Positions 27,558 through 36,868 are shown, numbered from the stretch's first letter. The stretch is 64,000 bases of DNA from CALBPI01 sp963922335 (GCA_963922335.1 CAWUIB010000003.1:186001-250000), one strand, 5' to 3'. Notes: generated from the letters alone by a model not told the origin. Numbers and translations: made by a program.

Positions 27558-28836
27558 GGCTTGCTTCCTCAGGAATATCTCTATCAAGCGATACGAGGGT
27601 GTGCCTTGCGAGTACGAGCAACGCGATATCGGCTACCAGTATGACGATGGCGACCGTGCTACCACCCGCCAGTGCCGATGGGATCGTGATCACGCCCGCG
27701 GTCGCCAAAATCAGTAGATATCGATTTGCCATTGGACCGTGCCGGTTGGTCGCAAAAAGCGCTGCACTGTATGGCTGAGCGAGGGCAAACACGAACGCAG
27801 ACAAACCGAGCAGGATGAATGTCGAGAACTCAAAAGGCAGTGCCGAGCGGGTAATGATCGAGAAAACCCACGGGCCTGAAATCCACAGTCCGACCAAAAG
27901 CACGCCGCCTAAAGCCCAGGTCATCTGAATCATGCGTCGAATCGCACCTTTCGCCATGTCAAATTTGCCATGTGTGTAAACCGCTGATAGCTCGAGGCGC
28001 AACGCCTGTTCTGCCGCTCGCGCCACGAGTACGACGATTCGACAAATCGTCCGCATATTGTGGAATGCGGCCCCGGCGAGGGGCGTCGCCAACAAGCTCA
28101 ATGTCCACACTGCAAGGTTGTGGAGTGCCGCCTGACCGAGCGGAAAAGCAGAGAACTGCAAGCCTGCGCGCAGGACCGCCGTGCTCTCCTGGCTACTGGC
28201 ACGAGCGCTTGGGTATTGTGATTTCAACGCTCGGATGCTGCGTCGAGTCAAAATTAGAACAAGGGCTTGCAGGACAACGCCGGTCGCAAGACAGATAGCC
28301 GGACCAGCAATAGGACTTAACGCCAGCATAGCGAGAATGAATACACTCCGGAACGCGGTTTGCCACAGCACTGCCACCGGAGCTTGCAGATCTGCCTTCA
28401 AGAAATTCAGCTCGGCTTGTTGCCACTGGAAAAGTGCGAACTGAACAACGAACAGCGTAGTAATCATCAGGACAGCGAGGTCGCTGAGCTGACGATCAAC
28501 ACTCAACACTGCGAGCAATGCGGAAAGAACGATAAACAGCACCGTCGCACCGCCTAAACACCAACGTTGGGCTTGAAGCAGCGCCGACACGACAACCGCC
28601 GCACGTTCGTAATCCGACTCGGCAACGCGCTGAATCATCTCGCTGGCCGCGGTATGAAAAACGCCCGCGGCACCGCGCGTCGTCAGTACCGGGATAAGCG
28701 ATAGCAGCAACCAATCGCTGTAGGTCTGGACGCCCCAAAAGTGAATCCACAACAGAGCGCCGAGCAATTGAAACAAAACCTCTTGCCCGGTGCCCAGCAG
28801 TAGGGCTGAAAGCGTCTTGAACAGGCGTGCATACAT
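27547..28836 (-). CDS. Wzx-like polysaccharide flippase
   Basis: 429 residues with about twelve predicted membrane helices in the MATE/PST-type arrangement. Charged residues lie in short loops and a cytoplasmic arginine-rich segment (LILTRRSIRALKSQ) separates the two halves. It would flip undecaprenyl-linked repeat units to the periplasmic face for the adjacent Wzy-like polymerase. It is the first gene of the minus-strand operon; its promoter must lie in the 186-bp divergent region shared with the ribbon-helix-helix gene. The ribosome site before the ATG is weak. Confidence 0.8.
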   Translation of the reverse strand: MYARLFKTLSALLLGTGQEVLFQLLGALLWIHFWGVQTYSDWLLLSLIPVLTTRGAAGVFHTAASEMIQRVAESDYERAAVVVSALLQAQRWCLGGATVLFIVLSALLAVLSVDRQLSDLAVLMITTLFVVQFALFQWQQAELNFLKADLQAPVAVLWQTAFRSVFILAMLALSPIAGPAICLATGVVLQALVLILTRRSIRALKSQYPSARASSQESTAVLRAGLQFSAFPLGQAALHNLAVWTLSLLATPLAGAAFHNMRTICRIVVLVARAAEQALRLELSAVYTHGKFDMAKGAIRRMIQMTWALGGVLLVGLWISGPWVFSIITRSALPFEFSTFILLGLSAFVFALAQPYSAALFATNRHGPMANRYLLILATAGVITIPSALAGGSTVAIVILVADIALLVLARHTLVSLDRDIPEEASHVI

Positions 28837-28885
28837 GGATCGGGATCATAGACCCAAAAACTCAATAGTTTCGGCAGTTCATAGT

Positions 28886-28961
28886 TTTGTCACGCTGACG
28901 TTGCGCAATCGTCATACATCAGTCAGCGCTACGTATGCATTTGTGACGCATTCGTCATACA
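28886..28961. promoter_or_regulatory. Paired direct repeats in the divergent promoter, candidate operators
   Basis: TTTGTSACGC occurs at 28886-28895 and 28940-28949, and TCGTCATACA at 28909-28918 and 28952-28961. A CATAC at 28913 is also mirrored by GTATG at 28933. The repeats fill the 186-bp gap between the flippase operon (minus) and the ribbon-helix-helix gene (plus). RHH proteins usually bind such tandem or inverted short repeats in their own promoter, so autoregulation, and coordinated control of both polysaccharide operons, is a reasonable inference. I could not define -35/-10 boxes with confidence. Confidence 0.5.
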
Positions 28962-29022
28962 CGAGTTACGCTGAGGTTATATCCGGAGACTAACGTTCGT
29001 ATCGCAGTCCACTAGCGGAGCG

Positions 29023-29511
29023 ATGACAAACGTGGCCGGAAGAACAAACGCAATTTCCCTGAGGCTCAGTGAGACGGATCGGACGAAGCTGAAGACCGTC
29101 GCAGATCGGTTGCAGGTCCGAGAAGCCGACGTGTTGAGGTACGCGATCGACATGACCTTGTCGCGACTTGGCACGTTGCAAGACACCGAGGCGCAAGGCG
29201 TCGATTTACTTCCGATTTTCGTCGAGTCGGGTGCCGAGCTCTTGCGATTCTTCTCGATCGATTCCCGGCAACTTGAGCAAATCATCAACGAGGGTGTCGT
29301 CGGCACGGAAAAACAGGTCGACGCCAAAGACATCGCCCTTTTAGTACGTACGTTTCGCGAGGAGGCGGCAGCGATCGTTCAGCTGCACGCACTGTTAGGT
29401 AGCTCCGGAGACCAAGAGGAAAGCCTGAGTGGCTTGCGTCAACGGTTTCGCGAGTTTCTGTATAGAAAATACTTGTACCAAGACAACGACCAACACGCAG
29501 TCGCTGGCTAG
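29023..29511 (+). CDS. Ribbon-helix-helix DNA-binding regulator
   Basis: 162 residues. The N-terminal 45 residues fit a ribbon-helix-helix fold: a beta strand (AISLRLSETD), helix A (RTKLKTVADRLQV) and helix B (READVLRYAIDMTL). The remaining 115 residues are helical, probably for oligomerisation or effector contact, with no family I recognise. It lies at the head of the 14-kb exosortase/polysaccharide run, directly behind the repeat array, and 31 bp before the CTERM gene. A local regulator of polysaccharide and CTERM expression is likely. Confidence 0.7.
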   Translation: MTNVAGRTNAISLRLSETDRTKLKTVADRLQVREADVLRYAIDMTLSRLGTLQDTEAQGVDLLPIFVESGAELLRFFSIDSRQLEQIINEGVVGTEKQVDAKDIALLVRTFREEAAAIVQLHALLGSSGDQEESLSGLRQRFREFLYRKYLYQDNDQHAVAG

Positions 29512-29542
29512 AGCGCGTCGACTTAACAAAAGGGAGAGGAGC

Positions 29543-30049
29543 ATGAACAGAAGATTTTTGATGCTGTTGACCAGCGTAATGCTCGGCGTCATTGGCACCA
29601 CAGCCGACGCGAGCACGGTGAAATGCAAGGGCGACAGTGACGACAGTGTTTGCGCGACTACTCAAACCGTCATCGGATCTGATTTCTCGGTGTTTTCGTT
29701 TCAGGTGGCCGAGGAAGGTTTTTTTGATTTAAACCTGCTCGACTATGCGTTTCCGTCGCAGCCACTCGATACGTTGTCTTTACTGCTCACGACAGGGTCC
29801 CGAACCCTTGGGGCACTCAACGGTGAGGGGGTTCTGACGTTTTTTGCAGCGCCGGGCCACTATTTTATTCAGGTATTCGCGGCCGCGGAGTCTGATAACG
29901 CGGTCGGTCTTTACGGCATCGACGTCGTTGTAAATCCGGTTCCTTTGCCCTCAGCAATGATCCTGCTCGCTAGCGGCTTCTTCGCCTTCTGGTGGTTCTC
30001 GCGCCGGCGCACTGAAACGTGTGAAGGGGCGATGAGCGCCCTTGCCTGA
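29543..30049 (+). CDS. Small VPLPA/PEP-CTERM protein
   Basis: 168 residues from an ATG at 29543 with a strong AGGGAGAGGAGC ribosome site; the longer frame from 29429 overlaps the regulator and is rejected. A signal peptide spans about 1-24. The mature domain has one Cys pair (KCKG and VCAT) and resembles a small beta-sandwich. The C-terminus has NPVPLPSAMILL, a hydrophobic helix (ASGFFAFWWF) and a basic SRRR tail, the tripartite exosortase sorting signal. Unusually, about a dozen residues follow the basic cluster. It is the likely cognate substrate of the exosortase 5 kb downstream. Confidence 0.78.
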   Translation: MNRRFLMLLTSVMLGVIGTTADASTVKCKGDSDDSVCATTQTVIGSDFSVFSFQVAEEGFFDLNLLDYAFPSQPLDTLSLLLTTGSRTLGALNGEGVLTFFAAPGHYFIQVFAAAESDNAVGLYGIDVVVNPVPLPSAMILLASGFFAFWWFSRRRTETCEGAMSALA

Positions 30050-30081
30050 GCGTACTTGAACAAGCGAGTGGTATCAGGCCG

Positions 30082-30645
30082 ATGATTAACTTGTATAGAG
30101 CAGTAGTTTGCGTGGCGGCTGCGGTGTGGATCACCGCAGCTCATCCCGTTCTGGCGGAGGGTGTGGATTACACACTGACCGCTGGCGACCGTCTTGCCGT
30201 GACAGTCTGGAAAGATCCTGACCTAAGCCGAGAGGTGCTTGTCGCGCCGGACGGCGCGATCAGTTTTCCGTTAGCCGGTGATCTATCCGCTTCCGGCAAA
30301 ACCGTGAGTGAAATATCCGCCGAAATCACGACACGCTTGTCGGAATATATTGACGATCCGGTGGTGACTGTTGCGTTGCTCGAAGTGCGCGGCAGTCGCA
30401 TTTATGTGATCGGTAAGGTCAATCGACCCGGAGTCTTTGTGTTGGACGGCGAGCTGGATGTCATGCAGGCACTGAGCCTCGCAGGCGGCATGACGGCGTA
30501 CGCCGACGTAAACGGCATACGCATCATTCGACGCATCGACGGTGAGTCAAAGGCGCTGCGGTTCGCCTACAACGAGGTCGCGCGCGGGAAGAAGCTCGAA
30601 CAGAATATTCTCCTCCAGAACGGTGACACGGTGGTGGTCAACTAG
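30082..30645 (+). CDS. Polysaccharide export protein (Wza/EpsA family)
   Basis: 187 residues with a signal peptide (about 1-23). The polysaccharide-export domain begins at YTLTAGDRLAVTVWKDPDL and a SLBB-like segment follows (GKVNRPGVFVLDGELDVMQALSLAGG). No lipobox Cys is visible, unlike E. coli Wza, and it is shorter, as usual for the PEP-CTERM-locus version. It would form or contribute to the periplasmic/outer-membrane export channel. It stops one base before the next ATG. Confidence 0.9.
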   Translation: MINLYRAVVCVAAAVWITAAHPVLAEGVDYTLTAGDRLAVTVWKDPDLSREVLVAPDGAISFPLAGDLSASGKTVSEISAEITTRLSEYIDDPVVTVALLEVRGSRIYVIGKVNRPGVFVLDGELDVMQALSLAGGMTAYADVNGIRIIRRIDGESKALRFAYNEVARGKKLEQNILLQNGDTVVVN

Positions 30646-30646
30646 C

Positions 30647-31822
30647 ATGCGCTTGCCCGCTACATTGCTCGCGCTTGGCTTAGCGTCATTTACCGGTTCA
30701 CCAGCATTCGGAGGCTGGGCTTGGAACTCCGACGGCACCCTGGAGTTACGTAGTGGATACGATGGGAATCTACGGCTGAACGAAATTGATCTCATCGATA
30801 CGCCGCTCTATCGCGCACGAACTTCGTGGGCGTTCGATGCAACCAATGCGAAAACAACATTCGGTTTGGTTGCTAACGCAACACAGGTCGAATACCCCGG
30901 CCTTGATGCCGATGTGGATACAGATTTCGGAGCCGTCGGCAACTGGCGCTACAGCGCCGAAACCTGGTTTGTGAATGCGTCGATCGGACGCCAGCGAGTC
31001 AACACGCTCGCGAACGCAATCGAGGACACCGGCCTTCCAGATAACACCGTGCAACGTGATGCTGATACCCGATCTCTTGGTGCAACGTGGCAACTAACGG
31101 AGCAGGCAGCCGTTGGGCTTCGAACGAGCCTTCAGGATTTTCGCTATCTGGACGACAGTAATTTTTCTGATTTCGAATTCGAGACTTATACCGGCGAATT
31201 CTCATGGCAGTCATCGCAACAGATGACCTGGATCTTTGCCGCTGACACCACAGAGTTCGATACGGATAACAACATCAGCCAGTCTAGTACTGTAGGTGCG
31301 TCCGTCGGTTTCCGACGTCAGCATTCGGAAACCCTTGAATCGTCAGTTTCAGTCGGCCGCAACTGGATCGATACCGAGTCACGAGTATTTTTCGGTCCGT
31401 TCTTTTTCATCGACGAATCGTCGAGCGCGGACTTCAGGTTAGACGCGGAGCTTAGGAAGCGTTGGTTAACCAATGACCTGACGTTTACCGCTGGCCAGCA
31501 GGTTCAACCGGCAGGCAACGGAATTTTGACCACGCGACGTTACTGGTCGGCGAGTTGGCGTCATCGCTTTTCGGAAAGACTATCGCTGCGGTTGGCAACA
31601 CTCCATCGTGATTTTGATGAAGTCAACAGTACCGGTGTCCGCGAGAACGATCGTACCGCGGCTCGCTACAGCGCTGCTCTTGACTTTCTCTGGTCACCAT
31701 CATGGTCGTGGCGCTTCGAGGCAAGCCATCGTACCCAGGCATTCGATCTGCGAGCCGACGAGGCGCGTGGTGACAGTGTTTACCTTTCTCTGACTTATCG
31801 ATTCCACCAAGAGAACAGCTGA
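30647..31822 (+). CDS. Outer-membrane beta-barrel of the exosortase/EPS locus
   Basis: 391 residues from an ATG at 30647, one base after the export gene stop, which gives a signal peptide (about 1-21, cleaved after AFG). The rest is a run of amphipathic beta-strands with periodic aromatic residues (GTLELRSGYDGNLRL, TYTGEFSWQSSQQ, YWSASWRHRFSERLSLR). Position and pattern match the uncharacterised outer-membrane protein regularly found in PEP-CTERM polysaccharide loci. It is probably the outer-membrane exit or a surface partner of the polymer. The function is not experimentally known to me. Confidence 0.75.
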   Translation: MRLPATLLALGLASFTGSPAFGGWAWNSDGTLELRSGYDGNLRLNEIDLIDTPLYRARTSWAFDATNAKTTFGLVANATQVEYPGLDADVDTDFGAVGNWRYSAETWFVNASIGRQRVNTLANAIEDTGLPDNTVQRDADTRSLGATWQLTEQAAVGLRTSLQDFRYLDDSNFSDFEFETYTGEFSWQSSQQMTWIFAADTTEFDTDNNISQSSTVGASVGFRRQHSETLESSVSVGRNWIDTESRVFFGPFFFIDESSSADFRLDAELRKRWLTNDLTFTAGQQVQPAGNGILTTRRYWSASWRHRFSERLSLRLATLHRDFDEVNSTGVRENDRTAARYSAALDFLWSPSWSWRFEASHRTQAFDLRADEARGDSVYLSLTYRFHQENS

Positions 31823-33576
31823 TGCATGCGCACGTAATGACAGCGGATATGTCTGAACCGCAGGGGCGAACACTGCGTCAGAACTGGAGCGCGCTTAAGC
31901 GGCGCGGAAAACTGGCGCTCACCACGGCTCTGGCGTCTTTCGCTTTGATCGTTCTCGTGGTCATGCTTTGGCCCGCGAAGTATGAAAGCGCTGCGACGAT
32001 CCTGATCGAGCAGCAGGAGATTCCGCAGGATCTTGTGCGCTCGACGATCACTTCCTATGCAGACCAGCGTATTCAGGTGTTGAGTCAGCAGGTAATGACG
32101 ACATCAAACCTGCTGCGCATCATCAACGACTATGGTTTGTATGAAGACTTGGTGAGGAGTGAGCCTCGAGAGGTTGTTCTTGAGGAGATGCGCGAAGACA
32201 CGCGGATGCGGATGATTTCTGCAGAAGTTGTGGATCCACGAAGCGGCCGACCGACCTCTGCAACAATCGCCTTTACCTTATCGTTTCTGGGTAGCACGCC
32301 TGATCAAGCATTGAAGGTAGCGAACGAGTTGACCAACTTGTTCCTGGAGAAGAATGTTGCGACTCGCACAGAGAGCACCAGCCAGACGCTCGCTTTTCTT
32401 AGCGGCGAGGCGGCGCGTGTGAATGAGCAAGTGCGGGAGCTCGAGGCCCAGCTGTCTTCCTTTAAGTCCCAAAACGTCGGACGGTTACCCGAGCAAAATC
32501 AACTCAATCTCTCGTTGCTGGATCGTACGGAACGCGATTTGCAGGAAGTAGATCGGCAGTTGAGAGCCGTAAACGAGCGCCGGATTTACCTCGACGCAGA
32601 AGTGGCGCGATTGTCTTCGGGTGGCACGCTGTTCACCGAAAATGGCGAACGAATTTACTCACCGGCAGATCGGCTGAAGTTTCTCAGGTCAGAACTAGCA
32701 ACATTCGAATCGCTCTACTCTGATCGCCATCCGGATGTCGTTCGTACTCGACGAGAGATCGCTGGCCTGGAGGCTGGGTTGGCGCAGGGCGCTGCCGAGC
32801 AAAATGCTTCGCTCGATATCGTTGCGAGTCTGCGAGCGGAGCGTAACGCACTGGCGGGCACACTATCCGCTAATCACCCTGATGTCCGGGATCTCGATCG
32901 ACGTATCGCAGAGATCGAGGCACGTGCAGACGACGGCGACTTCGAAAATACCGATCCGGGCTATCGGCAGATCAAGGCGCAACTTGCAGCTGCACTCGCA
33001 GAGATGCAAAGCCTCGAGGCCTCGCGCGCGCAGCTCCGTGCCAGGGTGGTGAACTATCAACAACGGCTTGAAGCAACTCCGGTGCTGGAGAAGGACTACT
33101 TCGCTCTGCAGCTGGAGCTCGATGACCAACGCAGCAAGTATCGCAACCTCAAGGCCCGCGAGATGGAGGCGCGACTTGCGCAGAACCTCGAAGCGGATCG
33201 GCGAGGGGAGCGTTTGACGGTAATCGAACCACCGCTTCCGGCCGAACAACCGGCCAGCCCTGACAGGCCGCTTTTGATCGGTCTGGGGGCGGTGTTGGCG
33301 CTCGGACTCGGTGCTTTTGCAATTGTGCTGGCAGAGGGTCTGGACGATACGGTTCGTGATCGTCAGACGCTCGAGCGCATCGCCGAGCTCCCCGTTCTTG
33401 GGATGATCCCGACGATCAGGACTTCTGCGGACAACAAACGTAACCAGCGACGATGGCTGGCTGCTTTAGCCGGAGCAGGCCTGCTTGGAATGCTCATGGT
33501 GTTTCTGATCCACGTGTTTTTCATGCCGATCGACGTACTGTTCTATTCAGTGATGCGTCGAATCGGAGCGCTCTAA
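31822..33576 (+). CDS. Chain-length determinant (Wzz/EpsF-like) protein
   Basis: 584 residues; the ATG overlaps the preceding stop by one base. Membrane helices lie near 33-52 and 487-510, with another near 535-555. Between the first two is the Wzz domain (YESAATILIEQQEIPQDLV) and long coiled coils (about 190-260 and 320-450). It matches the PEP-CTERM-locus chain-length determinant subfamily, which sets polymer length together with the tyrosine autokinase encoded next. No kinase domain is fused, consistent with a split proteobacterial arrangement. Confidence 0.88.
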   Translation: MHAHVMTADMSEPQGRTLRQNWSALKRRGKLALTTALASFALIVLVVMLWPAKYESAATILIEQQEIPQDLVRSTITSYADQRIQVLSQQVMTTSNLLRIINDYGLYEDLVRSEPREVVLEEMREDTRMRMISAEVVDPRSGRPTSATIAFTLSFLGSTPDQALKVANELTNLFLEKNVATRTESTSQTLAFLSGEAARVNEQVRELEAQLSSFKSQNVGRLPEQNQLNLSLLDRTERDLQEVDRQLRAVNERRIYLDAEVARLSSGGTLFTENGERIYSPADRLKFLRSELATFESLYSDRHPDVVRTRREIAGLEAGLAQGAAEQNASLDIVASLRAERNALAGTLSANHPDVRDLDRRIAEIEARADDGDFENTDPGYRQIKAQLAAALAEMQSLEASRAQLRARVVNYQQRLEATPVLEKDYFALQLELDDQRSKYRNLKAREMEARLAQNLEADRRGERLTVIEPPLPAEQPASPDRPLLIGLGAVLALGLGAFAIVLAEGLDDTVRDRQTLERIAELPVLGMIPTIRTSADNKRNQRRWLAALAGAGLLGMLMVFLIHVFFMPIDVLFYSVMRRIGAL

Positions 33577-33596
33577 AACCAATCGAAGAAGCGACG

Positions 33597-34424
33597 ATGG
33601 AAAGAATCAAACAGGCACTGGAGCGAGCTGAAAAGGATCGCAAATACCAACCACAGACGGACCGTGTTGTAGAGGCGCTCCCACCGACGGGACGTGGCAG
33701 CGTTCCCGTCGAGTCTGGCGAAGACAGAGATATACAATTCGAGGTGACGCGAAGCATCCCGGTTGACGGAAAGACGCTAGAGCGCAATCGGATACGTCCG
33801 CCAGGCGCTGATGACGAGGTTGCGCGGGCCTATGATCTTTTGGCGTCACGTGTGGTGGATCGTGCCTCCGCTAATGGCTGGAACAGTATTGCCGTAGTCA
33901 GTCCGGTTGGTGGGGACGGCAAGAGCGTTACCGCCTTGAATCTCGCCATTCGGTTGGTGGCGTCACCAGCGCGTACCTGTCTGTTGGTAGATCTGGATTT
34001 CCGGCGTCCTAAAATCGCGGAGTACCTTGGAGTCTCACCTCAGTACGGGATCGAAGACGTACTTCGCGCCAAGGCCAGCGTCTCGGAGACACTCTTTTCT
34101 CCGGGAATTCCTCGCTTGTCTGTGTTGCCAGTGCGCCAGCCAGTCGACATCCCTGGCGGATTGATCGATAGCATGGCGGCATCGGAACTGGCTCAGGAAG
34201 CCAAGCAACGCTATGCCAACAGGATTGTCTTGTTTGATATGCCGCCCGTCCTCGGGTCTGGTGACACCGTACATTTTCTGAGAAATGTTGATGCCGTTCT
34301 GGTTATCGCAGCGTCCGGCAGGACTTCCGAGTCCGCAATTCAGGAAACACTAAGCACGCTTGCGGGCCATAACGTCGTTGGCTGCGTCTTGAACTGCGCA
34401 GAAGACACACTCACCGCCTACTGA
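33597..34424 (+). CDS. Polysaccharide-locus tyrosine autokinase-like ATPase
   Basis: 275 residues from the ATG at 33597, 20 bp after the chain-length gene; an extended frame from 33453 overlaps that gene and is rejected. It begins MERIKQALERAEKDR, as PEP-CTERM-locus kinases do. The deviant Walker A GGDGKS (about 105-110), Walker A' LLVDLDFRRPKI and Walker B IVLFDMPP are all present. Bacterial tyrosine kinases usually end in a Tyr cluster; here only a single terminal Tyr (TLTAY) is seen, so autophosphorylation may be reduced or occur elsewhere. Confidence 0.85.
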   Translation: MERIKQALERAEKDRKYQPQTDRVVEALPPTGRGSVPVESGEDRDIQFEVTRSIPVDGKTLERNRIRPPGADDEVARAYDLLASRVVDRASANGWNSIAVVSPVGGDGKSVTALNLAIRLVASPARTCLLVDLDFRRPKIAEYLGVSPQYGIEDVLRAKASVSETLFSPGIPRLSVLPVRQPVDIPGGLIDSMAASELAQEAKQRYANRIVLFDMPPVLGSGDTVHFLRNVDAVLVIAASGRTSESAIQETLSTLAGHNVVGCVLNCAEDTLTAY

Positions 34425-34432
34425 GACGTCCG

Positions 34433-35287
34433 ATGTATCTCGAACACTTCAATCTCGCATCGCGACCGTTCAATCTGCGGCCAGATCCAGCGTTCCTATT
34501 TCCGAGCGAACAGCACAAGCTGGCGCTCGCGGTTCTTGAGTACGGGCTCTTGGAACAGGATGGATATGTGGTCGTCACGGGCGAAGTCGGCTCAGGGAAG
34601 ACTACGCTCGTACGACACTTGCTCGGTAAGCTGGAACCAGATTTTGAGGTCGGGCTCATCACCAATACGCACTCAAGCTTCGGTGATTTACTGCATTGGG
34701 TGACCGCTGCTTTCGGCCTGCGCCGTGAAGGTCGCACGGATGCGGAGCTTCACCAAACGTTTATCGACCACATTATCGGAGTCTATGCGCGGGGCCGAAA
34801 GACACTGCTGATTGTTGACGAGGCACAAAATCTCGATGCTGGAAGCCTCGAAGAAATTCGTGTGCTGTCGAATATCAATGCCGATGGCTCTCATGTCCTG
34901 CAGTTGCTTCTCGTCGGTCAGCCGGAGTTGCGCGAAAAGCTGGCGGATCCCAGAGTCACGCAAATTGCGCAACGGATTTCGACACACTTTCACCTCGATG
35001 CGCTCGCGCCGGCTGCAATCGGTGAGTACATAAACCATCGTCTCTGGGTTGCAGGCGCCTGTCGGCCACTGTTTTCCCAGCGCGCTGTTGACTTGATCGG
35101 TCGTGCAAGCGGCGGAGTACCCCGCTTGATTAACCAAATTGCTGAAACGGCGCTGGTCTATGCATTCGCAGCGGATGCGAATCGTGTGTACTTCAACACC
35201 GTCGAGGATGTCCTGAAGGACCGGAAAACCAGCAAGCTACTGCCGGTGCGTTCGAACCTCAACGAAGACTTGGCGGTTCCTTCATGA
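34433..35287 (+). CDS. ExeA-like AAA ATPase of the PEP-CTERM locus
   Basis: 284 residues. The start MYLEHFNLASRPFNLRPDPAF is diagnostic of the ExeA/GspA-like ATPase subfamily tied to exosortase loci. Walker A GEVGSGKTT lies at about 50-58, Walker B TLLIVDEAQ near 122-130, and the sensor segment LLLVGQPELREKL near 155. No membrane segment follows, unlike ExeA. It starts 8 bp after the kinase gene, and its stop overlaps the exosortase start (ATGA). Its role is unknown; it is thought to support export or sorting. Confidence 0.9.
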   Translation: MYLEHFNLASRPFNLRPDPAFLFPSEQHKLALAVLEYGLLEQDGYVVVTGEVGSGKTTLVRHLLGKLEPDFEVGLITNTHSSFGDLLHWVTAAFGLRREGRTDAELHQTFIDHIIGVYARGRKTLLIVDEAQNLDAGSLEEIRVLSNINADGSHVLQLLLVGQPELREKLADPRVTQIAQRISTHFHLDALAPAAIGEYINHRLWVAGACRPLFSQRAVDLIGRASGGVPRLINQIAETALVYAFAADANRVYFNTVEDVLKDRKTSKLLPVRSNLNEDLAVPS

Positions 35288-36858
35288 GCGCCGTACTGCC
35301 AGAGTCCACGCGCTTCATGATTCGCCCAAGTTTATGGGCCCTGATGGCGTTAGCGGTGGCACTTATCCTTGTTGGGTTCTGGGAGCCGATCGAACGATTG
35401 TTTAACAATTGGTTGACCCGTCCGGAATATAGCCACGGTCTGGTAATACCCGTGGCGTCGGGTTACCTCATTTGGCAACGAAGAGCCCTGCTACAGACGA
35501 CGTCATTCACTGGTAGCTGGATGGGGTTTGGCGTGGCCCTGATCGGTGTCTGCTTGTGGATTGCGGGTGAGCTCAGCACGATCTTCGCGGTAACCCAATT
35601 TGCATTGATCGTTGTGATTGCTGGGACCACGCTGTCGCTCACTGGATTGAGAAGCTACCGGCACCTGGTGGTCCCGATTCTTCTGTTGTTGCTGGCGATT
35701 CCACTGCCGCGTTTCATCTACAACAATTTCTCTTCAGAGCTCCAGCTCTTGTCCTCGCAGCTTGGCGTTGGCCTGTTGCGGCTGGCGGGTATCTCTGTCT
35801 ACCTGGAAGGCAACGTTATCGACCTTGGTCATTTTCAAATGCAAGTCGTGGAGGCCTGCGATGGCCTGCGTTACTTGTTCCCTATGATGACGCTAGGTCT
35901 GATCGTGGCGTATTTTTTCCGGGGCAGTTGGTGGCAAAAAACACTCGTATTCCTGTTCACGATTCCCGTGACGATCGTCATGAACAGTGTACGGATTGCG
36001 ATGATTGGTTGGTTTGCAGAGCGCGGTAACACGGCACTGGCTGAGGGACTTCTCCACGACGTCCAAGGCTGGGCAATGTTTATGGTGTCGTCAGCATTAC
36101 TGATGCTGCTCGTATACGGATTCTGGAAACTACGTCGCGACAAAGCACCGTGGGCCGATGCGTTTCAATTTGCCTCGGTCGCCGAGTCCTCAGCACAAAA
36201 TATCGAACCGGTTAAGCGGAAGGTGCCTGTGGCGTTTATGGCGACCGTTGCGCTGCTCATCGCAACGGCGATAACGGCCCTTGCGTTGCCGCATCGCGTC
36301 GAGGCAACTCCACAGCGAGAGTTCTGTGTCTTGTTCCCGATGGACCTCGGGAGCTATGCAGGAACCCGACAAACTCTCGAATCTCAGTTCTATGACGCCT
36401 TGAAAGTTGACGACTACCTGCTAGCTAACTTCCAAGCATCGGACAACAAGGCGATCAACCTGTTCGTTGCCTATTACGGCTCACAACGCAAAGGTGAGTC
36501 GGTCCATTCGCCACGCTCCTGTCTACCAGGTGGTGGGTGGAAAATCGAATCGATTGGTCAGTACTCGCTTCCGGGATCCAATCAAACCCAGCAGGTCAAT
36601 CGTGCGGTCATCAAAATGGGTAATCGACGTCAACTGGTGTACTACTGGTTCAAGCAGCGTGATCGTTGGCTGACCAGTGAGCTGGCGGTGAAGTGGTATA
36701 TCTTCCGCGATGCCCTTGTGAGAAACCGTAGTGACGGCGCTCTGATTCGTCTGGTAACGCCCGTAGATGCAGGCGAGTCAATCGAGGGCGCAGACAATCG
36801 TTTGACTGACTTTGCGCGCGAAGTGAGCGCGGAGCTACCTCGGTTTATTCCCGACTAA
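35284..36858 (+). CDS. Exosortase fused to EpsI (XrtD-like)
   Basis: 524 residues. The N-terminal ~300 residues are a multi-pass exosortase with the full catalytic set: Cys192 in VVEACDGLRYLFPM, Arg237 in MNSVRIAMIGWF and His258 in LLHDVQGW. The C-terminal ~210 residues are an EpsI domain carrying HSPRSCLPGGGW (about 408-419) with a second conserved Cys. Exosortases cleave PEP-CTERM tails at the periplasmic face of the membrane. The EpsI fusion is the layout known for the VPLPA-specific XrtD class, and both CTERM proteins in this window have VPVPA or VPLPS motifs, which fits. The exact Xrt subtype is my inference. Confidence 0.9.
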   Translation: MSAVLPESTRFMIRPSLWALMALAVALILVGFWEPIERLFNNWLTRPEYSHGLVIPVASGYLIWQRRALLQTTSFTGSWMGFGVALIGVCLWIAGELSTIFAVTQFALIVVIAGTTLSLTGLRSYRHLVVPILLLLLAIPLPRFIYNNFSSELQLLSSQLGVGLLRLAGISVYLEGNVIDLGHFQMQVVEACDGLRYLFPMMTLGLIVAYFFRGSWWQKTLVFLFTIPVTIVMNSVRIAMIGWFAERGNTALAEGLLHDVQGWAMFMVSSALLMLLVYGFWKLRRDKAPWADAFQFASVAESSAQNIEPVKRKVPVAFMATVALLIATAITALALPHRVEATPQREFCVLFPMDLGSYAGTRQTLESQFYDALKVDDYLLANFQASDNKAINLFVAYYGSQRKGESVHSPRSCLPGGGWKIESIGQYSLPGSNQTQQVNRAVIKMGNRRQLVYYWFKQRDRWLTSELAVKWYIFRDALVRNRSDGALIRLVTPVDAGESIEGADNRLTDFAREVSAELPRFIPD

Positions 36859-36868
36859 GTGGCTGACG

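Noticed and set aside
28886..28961. Small CRISPR-like array
   Set aside because: Only two copies of each 10-bp repeat with unequal spacing and no cas genes; better read as operator sites.
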